Positions 17,416-26,629 of a stretch of 64,000 nt of DNA are shown here, one piece after another (position 1 is the stretch's first letter; each line of letters opens with the position of its first letter). Position numbers and translations under genes: made by a program. The DNA is from Flavobacteriales bacterium (GTDB lineage Bacteria; Bacteroidota; Bacteroidia; Flavobacteriales_D; Crocinitomicaceae). The DNA is taken from positions 35,523 to 99,522 of the forward strand of contig CANFRV010000013.1 of assembly GCA_947449575.1 (NCBI GenBank), given 5' to 3'. The notes beneath the pieces were generated by a model. It saw only the letters and a list, made by a program, of their open reading frames with translations, was not told where the DNA came from and searched no databases.

Positions 17416-18828
17416 TTACTTTTCAATAACTACTCTTTGATGAAAAAGAATCGAATCATTTTCTATTTGTAAAAAATAAATTCCAGAGGATAAACTCTTA
17501 ACATCTATTTGAGAAGCGATCTTATTAGTCAACATTACGATTCCTTTCAAATCTACTAGTCGAATCGTTGAATTTTCATATTTTGAATCAAAATCAATAA
17601 AAATTTCATCTTTAGCTGGATTAGGATAAATATTGAATGTTGAAACGTTAAAGTCTGAGATCCCAAGGTATCCATCCACACCATCACAATTTTCATCAAT
17701 ACCATTGCCATTCACATCTGCAGCATTTTCATTAATCATCGGATTTGTATCATCACAATCAGAAGAATTTGCTACATACCCTATTAATGCCGAACATACT
17801 GTCATAGTATTTGATGCATTACCAAATCCGTCAGAGTCAAGGTCTTCATATACTACAACGGATGGAATTGTAATCAATGGATCCGAATCATCACAATCTG
17901 AATTATTTGAAACGTAACCTGAAGGAACAGAACATGCAACTTGATAAATAGTAGAATCACCAAAACCATCAACATCAGCATCTAGGTAATAAGTTGTATT
18001 TGCTATAGTTACCAATGGATCTGAATCATCACAATCTGTATTGCTGGCCACGTATCCAGTTGGAGCTGTACACCCAATTGATTGAGAAAACACATCTCCA
18101 AAAGTATCCCCATCTTGATCTTGAAACCATACAGTGTTTGGATTTATTAAAGCATTGGCATCATCACAATCTTGATTATCAAGAACGTATCCAACAGGTA
18201 AACTACATGCAGATATTGTCGCTGAAGGGTCTCCATAAGAATCTCCATCTGAATCTGCATAATAAAGCTGAGGTGTAACAGCATTAATTGTTCCTGTTAC
18301 AGAAACATTGTCATTTCGCCATGTAGTTGTTGCATCAGTAATAGAAGTCACATATAATCGGAAAGTTACTGCTTCAATATTTTGATGACTAGCAGGTAAA
18401 GTGATTGTTGTCGGAGAAAGAGCAGTACTTGAGGTTCCTGTACCTAAATCAGTTGAGAACCCATCTACACTAGATCGAAGATACCAAACGGGAATAGATG
18501 TAACAGCACTTGCTCTGTGCGAAAAAGTAAAATCATTCAGCGATAAATTAAAACATGGATCTGCAGTAATAGTAAATTCATTGTATTCCAATAAATCGAT
18601 ACTACTTGTCGTGTTCCAACCTTGTTCGTTAAACACATTAGCCGTAGAATTGCATAATGTGCCAGTAGATGAATAATCGCTAAACGAAGCATTGGTAGGC
18701 TGCGTTGTTACTGATATATTTGTCTTAGGGCATGCCGCTACTTCTGTAAATTCATAGATTGCCAAGGTTTGACCATTACTAATAAATGCAAAGAATGCAA
18801 CAAAAAATGTTATTGATAATATCTTCAT
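17416..18828 (-). CDS. T9SS type A cargo with four MopE-like metal-binding repeats
   Basis: A 470-residue secreted protein: signal peptide ending ISNGQ (1-20), a beta-sandwich-like region to about 185, then four repeats of about 45 residues (starting near 189, 234, 280 and 326). Each has the pattern D-x-D-x-D-x-[FY]-G-[DN] followed by a Cys, GYV and SDCDD. This is the putative metal-binding (MopE/PF11617-like) repeat. A partial final unit reads DVNGNGIDENCDG near 373. The last 75 residues (FNIYPNPAKDEIFI onward, ending RVVIEK) form a type A T9SS sorting domain. It is predicted to be exported to the cell surface, probably binding Ca2+ or another metal. Confidence 0.9.
   Translation of the reverse strand: MKILSITFFVAFFAFISNGQTLAIYEFTEVAACPKTNISVTTQPTNASFSDYSSTGTLCNSTANVFNEQGWNTTSSIDLLEYNEFTITADPCFNLSLNDFTFSHRASAVTSIPVWYLRSSVDGFSTDLGTGTSSTALSPTTITLPASHQNIEAVTFRLYVTSITDATTTWRNDNVSVTGTINAVTPQLYYADSDGDSYGDPSATISACSLPVGYVLDNQDCDDANALINPNTVWFQDQDGDTFGDVFSQSIGCTAPTGYVASNTDCDDSDPLVTIANTTYYLDADVDGFGDSTIYQVACSVPSGYVSNNSDCDDSDPLITIPSVVVYEDLDSDGFGNASNTMTVCSALIGYVANSSDCDDTNPMINENAADVNGNGIDENCDGVDGYLGISDFNVSTFNIYPNPAKDEIFIDFDSKYENSTIRLVDLKGIVMLTNKIASQIDVKSLSSGIYFLQIENDSILFHQRVVIEK
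17745..18175 (-). repeat. Intragenic tandem repeat encoding the MopE-like units
   Basis: About 138-base units recur within the cargo gene; the minus-strand segments encoding SDCDD (forward ATCATCACAATC) recur at about 17751, 17889, 18027 and 18165. They have diverged at synonymous and non-synonymous sites, so the array is old and protein-driven, not a recent DNA duplication. Confidence 0.75.
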
Positions 18829-18910
18829 AATTTCCTTTTTTTATTTACAAATATAATAAAATTTTAAAACAAACAATTAAAAGAAATATTTAATATTAAA
18901 GCACTGAACA

Positions 18911-20431
18911 TCAATGATTAGCATCAATAACTTCAGTTTCTAATGGGAATATTTTCACTGATTTCTCTTGATGCTGAAGTACATCTAAGAAATCTTCTAA
19001 TTGAGAAATAGACAGTTTTTTTCCGACCACTTTTTTGTCTTTATCCAACACAAAAACGGTCGGAGTTGATATCACATCAAAATGCTCCGAGTAATTCAAG
19101 GATTCTATAGACGTATATTTAGGAACAAATTGACGATAGTCTTCTGTGGCAGCTTTAAATAATGAGTTAGTAATACCAACTGTAATAAACGTCAAATGAT
19201 TGTCCTTCACGAAATCCTTCCATAGCTTAAAATCTTCCCCTACTGCTTTTGCTACAGAAAATATTTCAACATTTCTAGCCTTCAATTTTTTCTCATACAA
19301 TTCTTGCAATTGAGGAGTTGAGGTTTTACAATGCCCGCAGGTTGGTTCCCAAAAATAAAGAACGGTGTAATCTGCTTTTATATGGTAATAATCAACCCAC
19401 TTTTGATCTGAAGTATCCCGAAGAGTTACATTTGGTGGCACCATCCCGAACAGTAATTTCTTTCGAATGGTAATCGTTTCGCACAATTCTTTTAATTTAT
19501 CTTCTGGCACCCAATAAGCAGGAGACTTTCCTGATTTATTACTAGAACAGTAGTATTTATCTGCCATCATCACAAAAACATTTTCCATGCCCATAATCTT
19601 ACTTTGCTCAAACGATGAAGTAATCCAAGAAACGCAGGTTTGAAAAGCTTTCGATTTTGGGTCTAATTTGTCACACAGTAAAAATGAATACTTAATTACT
19701 GAATCCCAACATTGAACCATCATGGTGTTTCCAAAATAGGTCTCTAAACGAGAATGAAAAGAGGGAATACTAACCATACGATCATCACTAAAATCAACAT
19801 TGTCAAAATAATGATCTCGGTAATAATGGTAGGCAAACAGAGTATCTATTTGCTTTCCATGCACATCTTTAGGAGCTTCAGGAACCTCAATATCCATGCC
19901 TATCTTAATGATTTTAGAAACAAATAGATTTGGATTTTCTACAATGACTTTTTTCTGATAGGCGATAATATCTTTAGAAATCAATCCGTTTTTTTGCTGG
20001 AAAAGCGTATAATTTTCACTGTCTCGTTTTAATTTAGAAAGGGTGTCATTATTAGCAGACAACTCTTCTCTTTTTACAGCAAGTAAATTCAAGTATTTAT
20101 AAAAAACCTTATTTTCTTCCGATTTAATTATTTTCATACTTTTCACGAAATCTGGTCCTTCCGCTTCCATTTGAACTTCCTCCTTATTATAAATAAATTC
20201 AAAATATTTCTTCCCTGGAAGAAGTACAACAAGAATGCCATCCGTCTGTTTGGAACCATCAAATTCTACGAATTGGTTTTTTACATCGGCCGTATCTGCA
20301 TAATACAAACCTTTACCTTCATATCGCAATAAGAAAACAGTTGTGTCTTTTTGACCACTAATTTTAAACTTTAATTTTTGCCCAAATGAAAAACAGGATA
20401 GCAAAAGGAATACTACTAAAGTAATTTTCAT
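18911..20431 (-). CDS. TlpA-like thioredoxin protein with DUF5106-type N-terminus (copy 1)
   Basis: A 506-residue secreted protein with a signal peptide ending CFSFGQ. Residues 20-110 form a beta-rich DUF4369-like domain (FKISGQKDTTVFLLRYEGKG). The middle is helical with conserved YHYYRDHYFDN near 201. The C-terminal thioredoxin domain has the redox motif CGHC at 365-368 and a cis-Pro region STPTVFVLDKD. It is the nearest relative of the gene immediately downstream in coordinate, to which it aligns along its full length. It is likely a periplasmic or outer-membrane thiol-disulfide oxidoreductase; the partner is unknown. Confidence 0.85.
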   Translation of the reverse strand: MKITLVVFLLLSCFSFGQKLKFKISGQKDTTVFLLRYEGKGLYYADTADVKNQFVEFDGSKQTDGILVVLLPGKKYFEFIYNKEEVQMEAEGPDFVKSMKIIKSEENKVFYKYLNLLAVKREELSANNDTLSKLKRDSENYTLFQQKNGLISKDIIAYQKKVIVENPNLFVSKIIKIGMDIEVPEAPKDVHGKQIDTLFAYHYYRDHYFDNVDFSDDRMVSIPSFHSRLETYFGNTMMVQCWDSVIKYSFLLCDKLDPKSKAFQTCVSWITSSFEQSKIMGMENVFVMMADKYYCSSNKSGKSPAYWVPEDKLKELCETITIRKKLLFGMVPPNVTLRDTSDQKWVDYYHIKADYTVLYFWEPTCGHCKTSTPQLQELYEKKLKARNVEIFSVAKAVGEDFKLWKDFVKDNHLTFITVGITNSLFKAATEDYRQFVPKYTSIESLNYSEHFDVISTPTVFVLDKDKKVVGKKLSISQLEDFLDVLQHQEKSVKIFPLETEVIDANH

Positions 20432-20502
20432 ATGTCTTTTATAGGTATTTTAAACGTAATATGTAGTACGCCTATCAAATTTTATCACTGTTCCTAAACG
20501 AA

Positions 20503-22029
20503 TTAATTTCCATGCATTTGCTCATCTTCCTCTGGATCAGGAGGAAACAGTTTCACAGCATTTTTCTGATTTTGAAGTTTGTCTAATAAATCTTCTAATT
20601 GTGAAATTGATAATTGTTTTGCAATGATTTTCTTGTCTTTATCCAACACAAAAACTCGGGGAGTGGAAAAGATATCGAAGGTAGTTTGATAGTTCAAAGA
20701 TTCAATATTTGTATACTTTGGAACAAATTGTCTAGCATCTTCCATTGCTGCTTTAAACAAGGATTCAGTTACTCCAACATTGATAAAGGTTAATTTATTT
20801 TCAATAATAAATTTCTTCCATTTTCCAAAATCTTCACCAATCGCTTTGCTTATCGCATAGACTTCAATGTTTCTATCTTTGAATTTCTTTAGATACAACT
20901 CCTGTAATTTAGGTGTTGTTTTCTTACAATGACCACATTCTGGATCCCAAAAATACAAAATAGTGTAATCAGATTTTAGACCATACACATCAATCCATTT
21001 AACATCAGATGTATCCCGTAAAGAAATATTTGGCGGTTTAGCTCCCATCACAAGGTTTTTCTGAACGTTCACTTTGTCACACAATGCTTTCAATTTTTCT
21101 TCAGGCACCCAATGCGCTGGAGATTTCCCTTGGGGGTTTGTTGTGCAGTAATATCGATCCCCCATCATTACAAAAACTTTATCCATGCCCATGATATTAC
21201 TTTTCTCATACGTGGATGTAATCCAAGAAACACAATATTCAAAAGTTTTCGTTTTTGGATCAATTCTATCACATAAAATAAATGCGTATTTGATAATCGA
21301 ATCCCAGTGCTGAACCATCATCGTCTTGCCAAAATACGTTTCCAATTTTGTGTGAAACAAAGGCGTATTAACAACTCTCCCATCGTTTAAATCAATATTA
21401 TCAAAATAATGATCTCTATAATAATGATACGCAAAAAGAGAATCTATCTGTTTTCCATTCGCATCTTTCGGAGCATCTGGTATCGTAATCTCCATTCCCA
21501 TTTTCACCACTTTAGCAACAAATTTAGAGGCGTTTACAGCGATTAAATTTGTTTGATAAGCAAGTACTTCTTTTGAAATAGCATCCATTTTTACTGTTAA
21601 TTCTTTAAAAGCAGGATCCTCTTTTTTCAACTTAGAACGATCATCAGAAATTTTATTTGCTTCCGCTCTTTTTACATTTAAGAATTTCAAATAATCAATA
21701 AAAACTTTATTTTCTTCCGATTTTTTCACCTTCATCGCATTCACAAAATCGGGACCTGTCGTTTCTAATTGTACGTCCTCATTGTTATAAATGAATTCAA
21801 AATATTTCTGTTGAGGAAGTAAAAGCGCAAAAATACCAGGATTCTGACGTGCTGCATCAAATTCAACTAATCCTCCTTTTATTTCAGCAGTATCCGCATA
21901 AAACAACCCTTTACCATAATATTTCACTAAAAAAACAGTAGTATCTTTTTGACCAATTACTTTAAATTTCATTTTTTGACCGTAAGAAAAGGTCGATAAC
22001 AAAAGTGTCAGTAAGAATAAAATTTTCAT
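20503..22029 (-). CDS. TlpA-like thioredoxin protein with DUF5106-type N-terminus (copy 2)
   Basis: A tandem paralogue of the preceding copy with the same architecture: signal peptide ending FSYGQ, beta-rich domain FKVIGQKDTTVFLVKYYGKG, conserved YHYYRDHYFDN, and a thioredoxin domain with CGHC near residue 367. I place the start at the internal ATG that begins a clean signal peptide (MKILFLLTLL); an ATG 36 bases upstream would add a polar extension. The product is 508 aa and ends in an acidic PEEDEQ-type tail that copy 1 lacks. The 71-base gap between copies suggests either one transcript or a recent promoter split. Confidence 0.85.
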   Translation of the reverse strand: MKILFLLTLLLSTFSYGQKMKFKVIGQKDTTVFLVKYYGKGLFYADTAEIKGGLVEFDAARQNPGIFALLLPQQKYFEFIYNNEDVQLETTGPDFVNAMKVKKSEENKVFIDYLKFLNVKRAEANKISDDRSKLKKEDPAFKELTVKMDAISKEVLAYQTNLIAVNASKFVAKVVKMGMEITIPDAPKDANGKQIDSLFAYHYYRDHYFDNIDLNDGRVVNTPLFHTKLETYFGKTMMVQHWDSIIKYAFILCDRIDPKTKTFEYCVSWITSTYEKSNIMGMDKVFVMMGDRYYCTTNPQGKSPAHWVPEEKLKALCDKVNVQKNLVMGAKPPNISLRDTSDVKWIDVYGLKSDYTILYFWDPECGHCKKTTPKLQELYLKKFKDRNIEVYAISKAIGEDFGKWKKFIIENKLTFINVGVTESLFKAAMEDARQFVPKYTNIESLNYQTTFDIFSTPRVFVLDKDKKIIAKQLSISQLEDLLDKLQNQKNAVKLFPPDPEEDEQMHGN

Positions 22030-22121
22030 ATTTAATTTGAATTTGTAATTTATAATTGTCCTCATTCAACATAGACGTATCAAAAATAAGAAAGAAATAG
22101 ATTTTAACATTTATTTAACTA

Positions 22122-23297
22122 TTAAAATTGTTTAAAAATTTCCCTTTTTGCCGTATTGAAACTTGCTAGTGAGAAAAGGATATAAGCAATTAGTAATGAA
22201 ATTAAACTGATGTACGTTAATTTTGTGTCAATATAGAGTCCTCCCGATGCAAACATTTCGTCTAAAAAATATTTAAAGATAAAAAACACAACCAACGCTA
22301 ACACGGATACAATTCCAAATATTTTCACGAAATAAACAAAAAACCTCCTAATAATAACTTTTGGACTGTACCCTATTCTCAAAAGTGTGCGCACTTCATA
22401 TGCGTTTTTAGACATTAATAATTGCATGTATTGAAGAAGTACCAACCCTGAAGCTAAAACTGTGATAATCGAAATTCCTAAGACGACAACGAACAACGTT
22501 CCCACCACACTTTTTAATCTTCCAACGATCATTTGTGCATTTTTAGATTCCAATCCACGTTTATTTAAAAGATCTTCAACTAATCCAAATTCACTTTCTT
22601 TCCCGGAAATTATAATTTGTGTAATTTTTTGATCTGTTCCATCCGAATATTTATCATTTCCAAATTTCATAAAAGATGCTGGAACTAATAAAGAACTGAC
22701 TTCATTGGTAAAACCAATAATACGAGCATTCACCCGTTCCATACCTGTACCGTTCCAAATCTTAAATTTAAACTTCACTTGCTTCGCCAAATCATCTGAA
22801 ATTTGAGGAATTCCGCTTGCGCTCATAAACGTATTGAGCATCACTAGAAACTCTCGAGGCATAATCATAGGTACAAATTCATCCCCTTCACTCCAATGCC
22901 ATTGGTCCGTTTTTACATCTAAAAATCGTTGATCAACAGTTTGAATAAAAACATCTGTTCTAAAATAAGGAACCAAAGGATCTGAAGTCTCAAAAGAAAC
23001 ATCAAAATTATTGCTAATTACTGGTTGCACCTCAACAATAAATGGTTCTTTTTTTATTTTCACCAATTCTTGTGCAGAAAAATCAGTTTTTGATAAATTC
23101 AAACTATTGGCATTCGTTACTTTCTTTTGCACAATAATTGTGTTAGGGCCAAAAACATCCGTACCCTTGCCGAATTCATTCACTTTAATAATATAATGAA
23201 TGGAAGTTATTAGAAAAGTAATTCCCATGAATGCCCCAATCACAGCAATTATCAATTGTTTTTTATCCTGATTCTTAAATAAAAGTTTATCTAACAT
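22122..23297 (-). CDS. FtsX-like ABC transporter permease
   Basis: A 391-residue membrane protein with one N-terminal span (about 14-36), a large extracytoplasmic domain (40-260), and three C-terminal spans near 265-290, 318-342 and 358-380. This is the MacB/FtsX/LolCE-type topology. It lies 3 bases after the ATPase stop on the same strand, so the two form an ABC transporter. Such exporters act in lipoprotein trafficking, peptide export or mechanotransmission. No substrate is indicated by the neighbours. Confidence 0.82.
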   Translation of the reverse strand: MLDKLLFKNQDKKQLIIAVIGAFMGITFLITSIHYIIKVNEFGKGTDVFGPNTIIVQKKVTNANSLNLSKTDFSAQELVKIKKEPFIVEVQPVISNNFDVSFETSDPLVPYFRTDVFIQTVDQRFLDVKTDQWHWSEGDEFVPMIMPREFLVMLNTFMSASGIPQISDDLAKQVKFKFKIWNGTGMERVNARIIGFTNEVSSLLVPASFMKFGNDKYSDGTDQKITQIIISGKESEFGLVEDLLNKRGLESKNAQMIVGRLKSVVGTLFVVVLGISIITVLASGLVLLQYMQLLMSKNAYEVRTLLRIGYSPKVIIRRFFVYFVKIFGIVSVLALVVFFIFKYFLDEMFASGGLYIDTKLTYISLISLLIAYILFSLASFNTAKREIFKQF

Positions 23298-23300
23298 GGC

Positions 23301-23942
23301 TCAAAGTTTAAGTTCTTGATCATACTGATATCCGTGATTATCTCCTAGCGTTGTCAAAACAAAACCTGCATTCAATTCTTTGCATCGAGAATCAATCATT
23401 TCAATACATCTTTTTGCATTGTCAATATCCAAATGAGAAAATGGTTCATCCATGATCAGCCATTCGAACGGTTGAAGAAGTCCTCTCACAATTGCCACTC
23501 GTTGCTGCTGCCCCATTGAAAGTAATCCACATTTTTGATTCCATTTATCCTCAATTTCCAGTTTTTCGAGCATTTGCAGCATTTCCTTCTCTGAATAAAG
23601 ATTGGTTAGATCATTTTTAAGAATTAAATTTTCAGCCACAGATAAACTAGGAAACAATTGAAGATCTTGGTAAATAACTGAAATTTTATCCTGACGAATC
23701 TTTGTCCAATCGAACGGAGAGAATTCTTTTATATCTTGGCCATTAAAAGTGATAAGGCCTTCATAATCTGCGCGCAAACCAATCACAAGCATTGTAAAAG
23801 TAGACTTTCCTTTCCCGCTTGATGCATTCAGCAGAATATGCTTACCTGCTTTTAATTCTGTGTATTTTCCCCAAATAGAATCTACTCCATGTTGAATAGA
23901 AGCAAGAGGAACTGGCATAACATTCTTGAGAATTATTTCCAT
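23301..23942 (-). CDS. ABC transporter ATP-binding protein, atypical H-loop
   Basis: A roughly 213-residue nucleotide-binding subunit. The Walker A reads ASSGKGKST, the Q-loop VIYQDLQLFPS, the signature LSMGQQQRVA and Walker B WLIMDEPFSHLD. Where nearly all ABC ATPases have the switch His (THD), this protein reads TTLGDNHG, so the canonical H-loop His seems absent or displaced. I chose the ATG at 23942 (MEIILKNVMPV), which is closer to family length than the ATG 30 bases upstream. It is paired with the FtsX-like permease downstream. Confidence 0.85.
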   Translation of the reverse strand: MEIILKNVMPVPLASIQHGVDSIWGKYTELKAGKHILLNASSGKGKSTFTMLVIGLRADYEGLITFNGQDIKEFSPFDWTKIRQDKISVIYQDLQLFPSLSVAENLILKNDLTNLYSEKEMLQMLEKLEIEDKWNQKCGLLSMGQQQRVAIVRGLLQPFEWLIMDEPFSHLDIDNAKRCIEMIDSRCKELNAGFVLTTLGDNHGYQYDQELKL

Positions 23943-24055
23943 TTTATATTTGTTTGAGACTCGAATTTTCAAGAATCATTCCAAAAATAGAATAAAGCTT
24001 TAAACTATCTGAAAAACAATCCAGATAAAATAATAATATTTTGATTAGCAACACA

Positions 24056-25024
24056 TTATCTTACTGACAAAAGTATGTCATTTACCATCTCAATTGTAGA
24101 ACGATCTGAAAGCCACACAGCTTCTGGATGCCTTCGAAACCACGTTAATTGTCTCTTTGCATATCTTCGTGTATTCTGTTTTATTAATTCAATAGCTTCT
24201 ACAAGTGGAATATTCCCTTCCAAATAGGTAAACAACTCAGAATATCCAACTGTTTTCAAAGTCGAAAGATGTTTTAGCGCTACTAAGGATCTCACCTCAT
24301 CTACTAAACCATTTTCAATCATTTGGTCGACCCTTCGATTTATTCGCTCGTATAATACTTCTCTTGGCAAATCTATTACATACCGTTTGACATCAAAGAA
24401 CGATTCTTTCTTGGTGTTTTTTCTCAATTTTGAGAATGGTTCACCTGTTAATCGAATCGCCTCTATCGCTCTGATTATGCGCATAGGGTTCTCCTTGTCA
24501 ACTTCATTATAAAAATCAAGATCTTTCTCTTTGAGTTCGGCCAGAAGATCTTCCAATCCTTTCGTTTTCCATTGAATTGTTAATTCTGATTTTAACTCAT
24601 CATTTTTAGGAATCTCATCCAAACCAATGCAAACAGCGTCGATAAACATTCCTGAACCTCCTACCATAATAATTTTATCATGGTTCTTAAATTCAATTTC
24701 TAACACATTTTGTACTTCCTTTGCGTAAGCTGCAGAGGTAATTTCATCATGAAGGAAATGTGAATCGATAAAATAATGAAAAACTCCATCTTGCTCTTCT
24801 AAACTAGGTTTAGCCGTTCCAATGGTAAGTTCTTTATAAAACTGCCTAGAATCCGCGGAAACAATAATGGTTTTCCATCTTTTCGCTAATTCGATAGCTA
24901 AAGCAGTTTTTCCGCTAGCTGTTGGGCCTTCGATTACAATCAGCTGTTTCTTTGCTTCTATATGAATTGGAACTCGCAAGACTAAATATATATTAATTAT
25001 TCTTCCGGATACATCGAAGACCAC
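24056..25024 (-). CDS. miaA: tRNA dimethylallyltransferase MiaA
   Basis: MiaA transfers a dimethylallyl group to A37 of tRNAs reading UNN codons. The P-loop is GPTASGKTALA near residue 34, followed by SADSRQFYKELTIGTAKPS, VGGSGMFIDAV near 122, and the C-terminal KQNTRRYAKRQLTWFRRH motif. The ATG at 25024 gives a 25-residue extension before the P-loop strand and overlaps the end of the transglycosylase gene by 28 bases. A TTG about 45 bases later is an alternative that would remove the overlap. Confidence 0.93.
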   Translation of the reverse strand: MVFDVSGRIINIYLVLRVPIHIEAKKQLIVIEGPTASGKTALAIELAKRWKTIIVSADSRQFYKELTIGTAKPSLEEQDGVFHYFIDSHFLHDEITSAAYAKEVQNVLEIEFKNHDKIIMVGGSGMFIDAVCIGLDEIPKNDELKSELTIQWKTKGLEDLLAELKEKDLDFYNEVDKENPMRIIRAIEAIRLTGEPFSKLRKNTKKESFFDVKRYVIDLPREVLYERINRRVDQMIENGLVDEVRSLVALKHLSTLKTVGYSELFTYLEGNIPLVEAIELIKQNTRRYAKRQLTWFRRHPEAVWLSDRSTIEMVNDILLSVR

Positions 25025-26481
25025 AACTCAAATCGACTCATAATTTCTCGAACGTAACGGTGAGTTACCGTTCCCTTTGCCGAACCGCTTTCCACAACTT
25101 CATCTCGATAATATTCTTTTTTTGATAAATTGAGCATCATCACTTCCACATTATCATCCCAAATATTTTTATTTAATCCATGTTTCTCTGCCAAACGTCT
25201 TGCATCGGCCACATGACCTCTACCAGAATTGTAGGTAGCGATTGTAAATTTCTGACGCTGAACTTTATCTGGAATGACAGACCAAGAAATATAATCATCA
25301 CTCAATTTTCGCATCCCTCCCATTATTTGCACTTTCGGTGTTGAATTTGGAAAGACGCCATAGGAGGGACCTGTTCCTGGCATAAATTGCATCATACTAT
25401 AAGCGCCTCCAAAAGAAACAACGTTTGGATTAAAATTAGATTCTTGATAAGACAAAGAAGCTAGCAATCTCCAATCCCATCCATATTTTTTTGCAGCAGC
25501 TTTAAAATAGTCATCATAAATCGACAATTCTCCTTTTTTTATACTTTTACTTTCAGTTTTTACTCCACTTGTAACTTGGGCTAAATCGTAATATTTATGT
25601 TTTATATATTTAAAAGTCGTTTTTCTCATGAAACTATCAAGCCATTTGTCCAATCGATTTTTTAATAGTGGACTTGCTTTTCTCAATCCGAAAGCTATTT
25701 TTTGTTTTACAGATAGATTTAAATCTATATCAATATTGTCAAAAAACTTCAAGTTAATACCTGCTAAATTAGCATCAGCTACGGTATAATCGATCATTCC
25801 TTCCGAAACCATTTCAATCAATTCTTCAGTTCCAATTTGGCCATTTTCTTCCTTAATAAATACGGTATCACCAAGCTCCTCTTGCAAATTTATTAGTCTT
25901 TGATAATAATTTGAATTTCTCCATACATGTATTTTTTTATGGCTAAGTTGAGAAGGATCAACTAACATTTTCTCCTTTAATTGTTCAACTTTCATTGTTT
26001 CCCAATTTTTAGGTTTTCTCTGAATCAAAACCTGACTAGTTCTCATAATCGGCAAAGAAAACTCAATTGCTTTACAGCGCTCTTTAGTTACTGCATAATT
26101 ACAGGCAATAATATCTGCTTCTCCTGCATTTAATTTATCGGTAATTTCATCTAAATCATCAATTATTTTAACCTCTAATTCAACTCCTATTTCGTTCGCA
26201 AATTCTTTTAAAATTTCATATTCAAATCCCATTTTTTTTCCTTTATAAATAAAAAATGAGGCGGAGCTATTTTCTGCGAGAATAGTTAATTTCCCTTTTT
26301 TCAAAATATCAGGCAAATCAAAACTAACTGAACTACTTTCAATTGGGCTAGTCGATTTGCTTTTCTTAACGAAAAAATTAAAATATAATACCGAACTCAG
26401 CAGCAAAAAAACTACAACAAAAATTGTCATGATTCTATTCTTTACAAAAATGGAATCTACTAATTTATATAATCTGCGCAT
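24997..26481 (-). CDS. mltF: MltF-like membrane-bound lytic transglycosylase
   Basis: A 494-residue peptidoglycan-cleaving enzyme. One membrane anchor spans about 17-35. A periplasmic solute-binding-protein-like domain covers 60-300 (GYEYEIL-like GFEYEILKEFANEIG near 85). The C-terminal SLT domain has the catalytic Glu in LSYQESNFNPN near 345, followed by AYSMMQFMPGTG and IATYNSGRGHV. This domain order is diagnostic for MltF. It runs into miaA with a 28-base overlap. The final residues, SSMYPEE, are normal. Confidence 0.9.
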   Translation of the reverse strand: MRRLYKLVDSIFVKNRIMTIFVVVFLLLSSVLYFNFFVKKSKSTSPIESSSVSFDLPDILKKGKLTILAENSSASFFIYKGKKMGFEYEILKEFANEIGVELEVKIIDDLDEITDKLNAGEADIIACNYAVTKERCKAIEFSLPIMRTSQVLIQRKPKNWETMKVEQLKEKMLVDPSQLSHKKIHVWRNSNYYQRLINLQEELGDTVFIKEENGQIGTEELIEMVSEGMIDYTVADANLAGINLKFFDNIDIDLNLSVKQKIAFGLRKASPLLKNRLDKWLDSFMRKTTFKYIKHKYYDLAQVTSGVKTESKSIKKGELSIYDDYFKAAAKKYGWDWRLLASLSYQESNFNPNVVSFGGAYSMMQFMPGTGPSYGVFPNSTPKVQIMGGMRKLSDDYISWSVIPDKVQRQKFTIATYNSGRGHVADARRLAEKHGLNKNIWDDNVEVMMLNLSKKEYYRDEVVESGSAKGTVTHRYVREIMSRFELWSSMYPEE

Positions 26482-26512
26482 TCAGTATTCTTTGAAATAT
26501 TAGGTTATTTAC

Positions 26513-26533
26513 CCGTAACTAAATTTGTTACGG
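26513..26533. promoter_or_regulatory. Perfect 7-bp dyad in divergent intergenic region
   Basis: CCGTAAC and GTTACGG flank the 7-base spacer TAAATTT, midway between the divergent mltF and beta-barrel genes. The sequence TAAATTTG within it (26520-26527) fits a plus-strand -7 element for the barrel gene. An operator or a short hairpin are both possible. Confidence 0.4.
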
Positions 26534-26629
26534 CTAGAACTAAATAAAGTTTCACAATTTTAAATCTTTCAAGCTTTAACCTACATTTATTTCTAAAAAA
26601 AATATGTATTTTTACTCTAAAAAAGTGAC

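Noticed and set aside
17745..18175. Regular repeats that might be a CRISPR array
   Set aside because: Units are about 138 bases, in frame and encode a known metal-binding repeat; there are no uniform short repeats with unique spacers, and no cas genes in the window.
17633..18676. Plus-strand ORFs rich in Ser and His across the MopE-repeat gene
   Set aside because: Their periodicity simply mirrors the repeats on the other strand.
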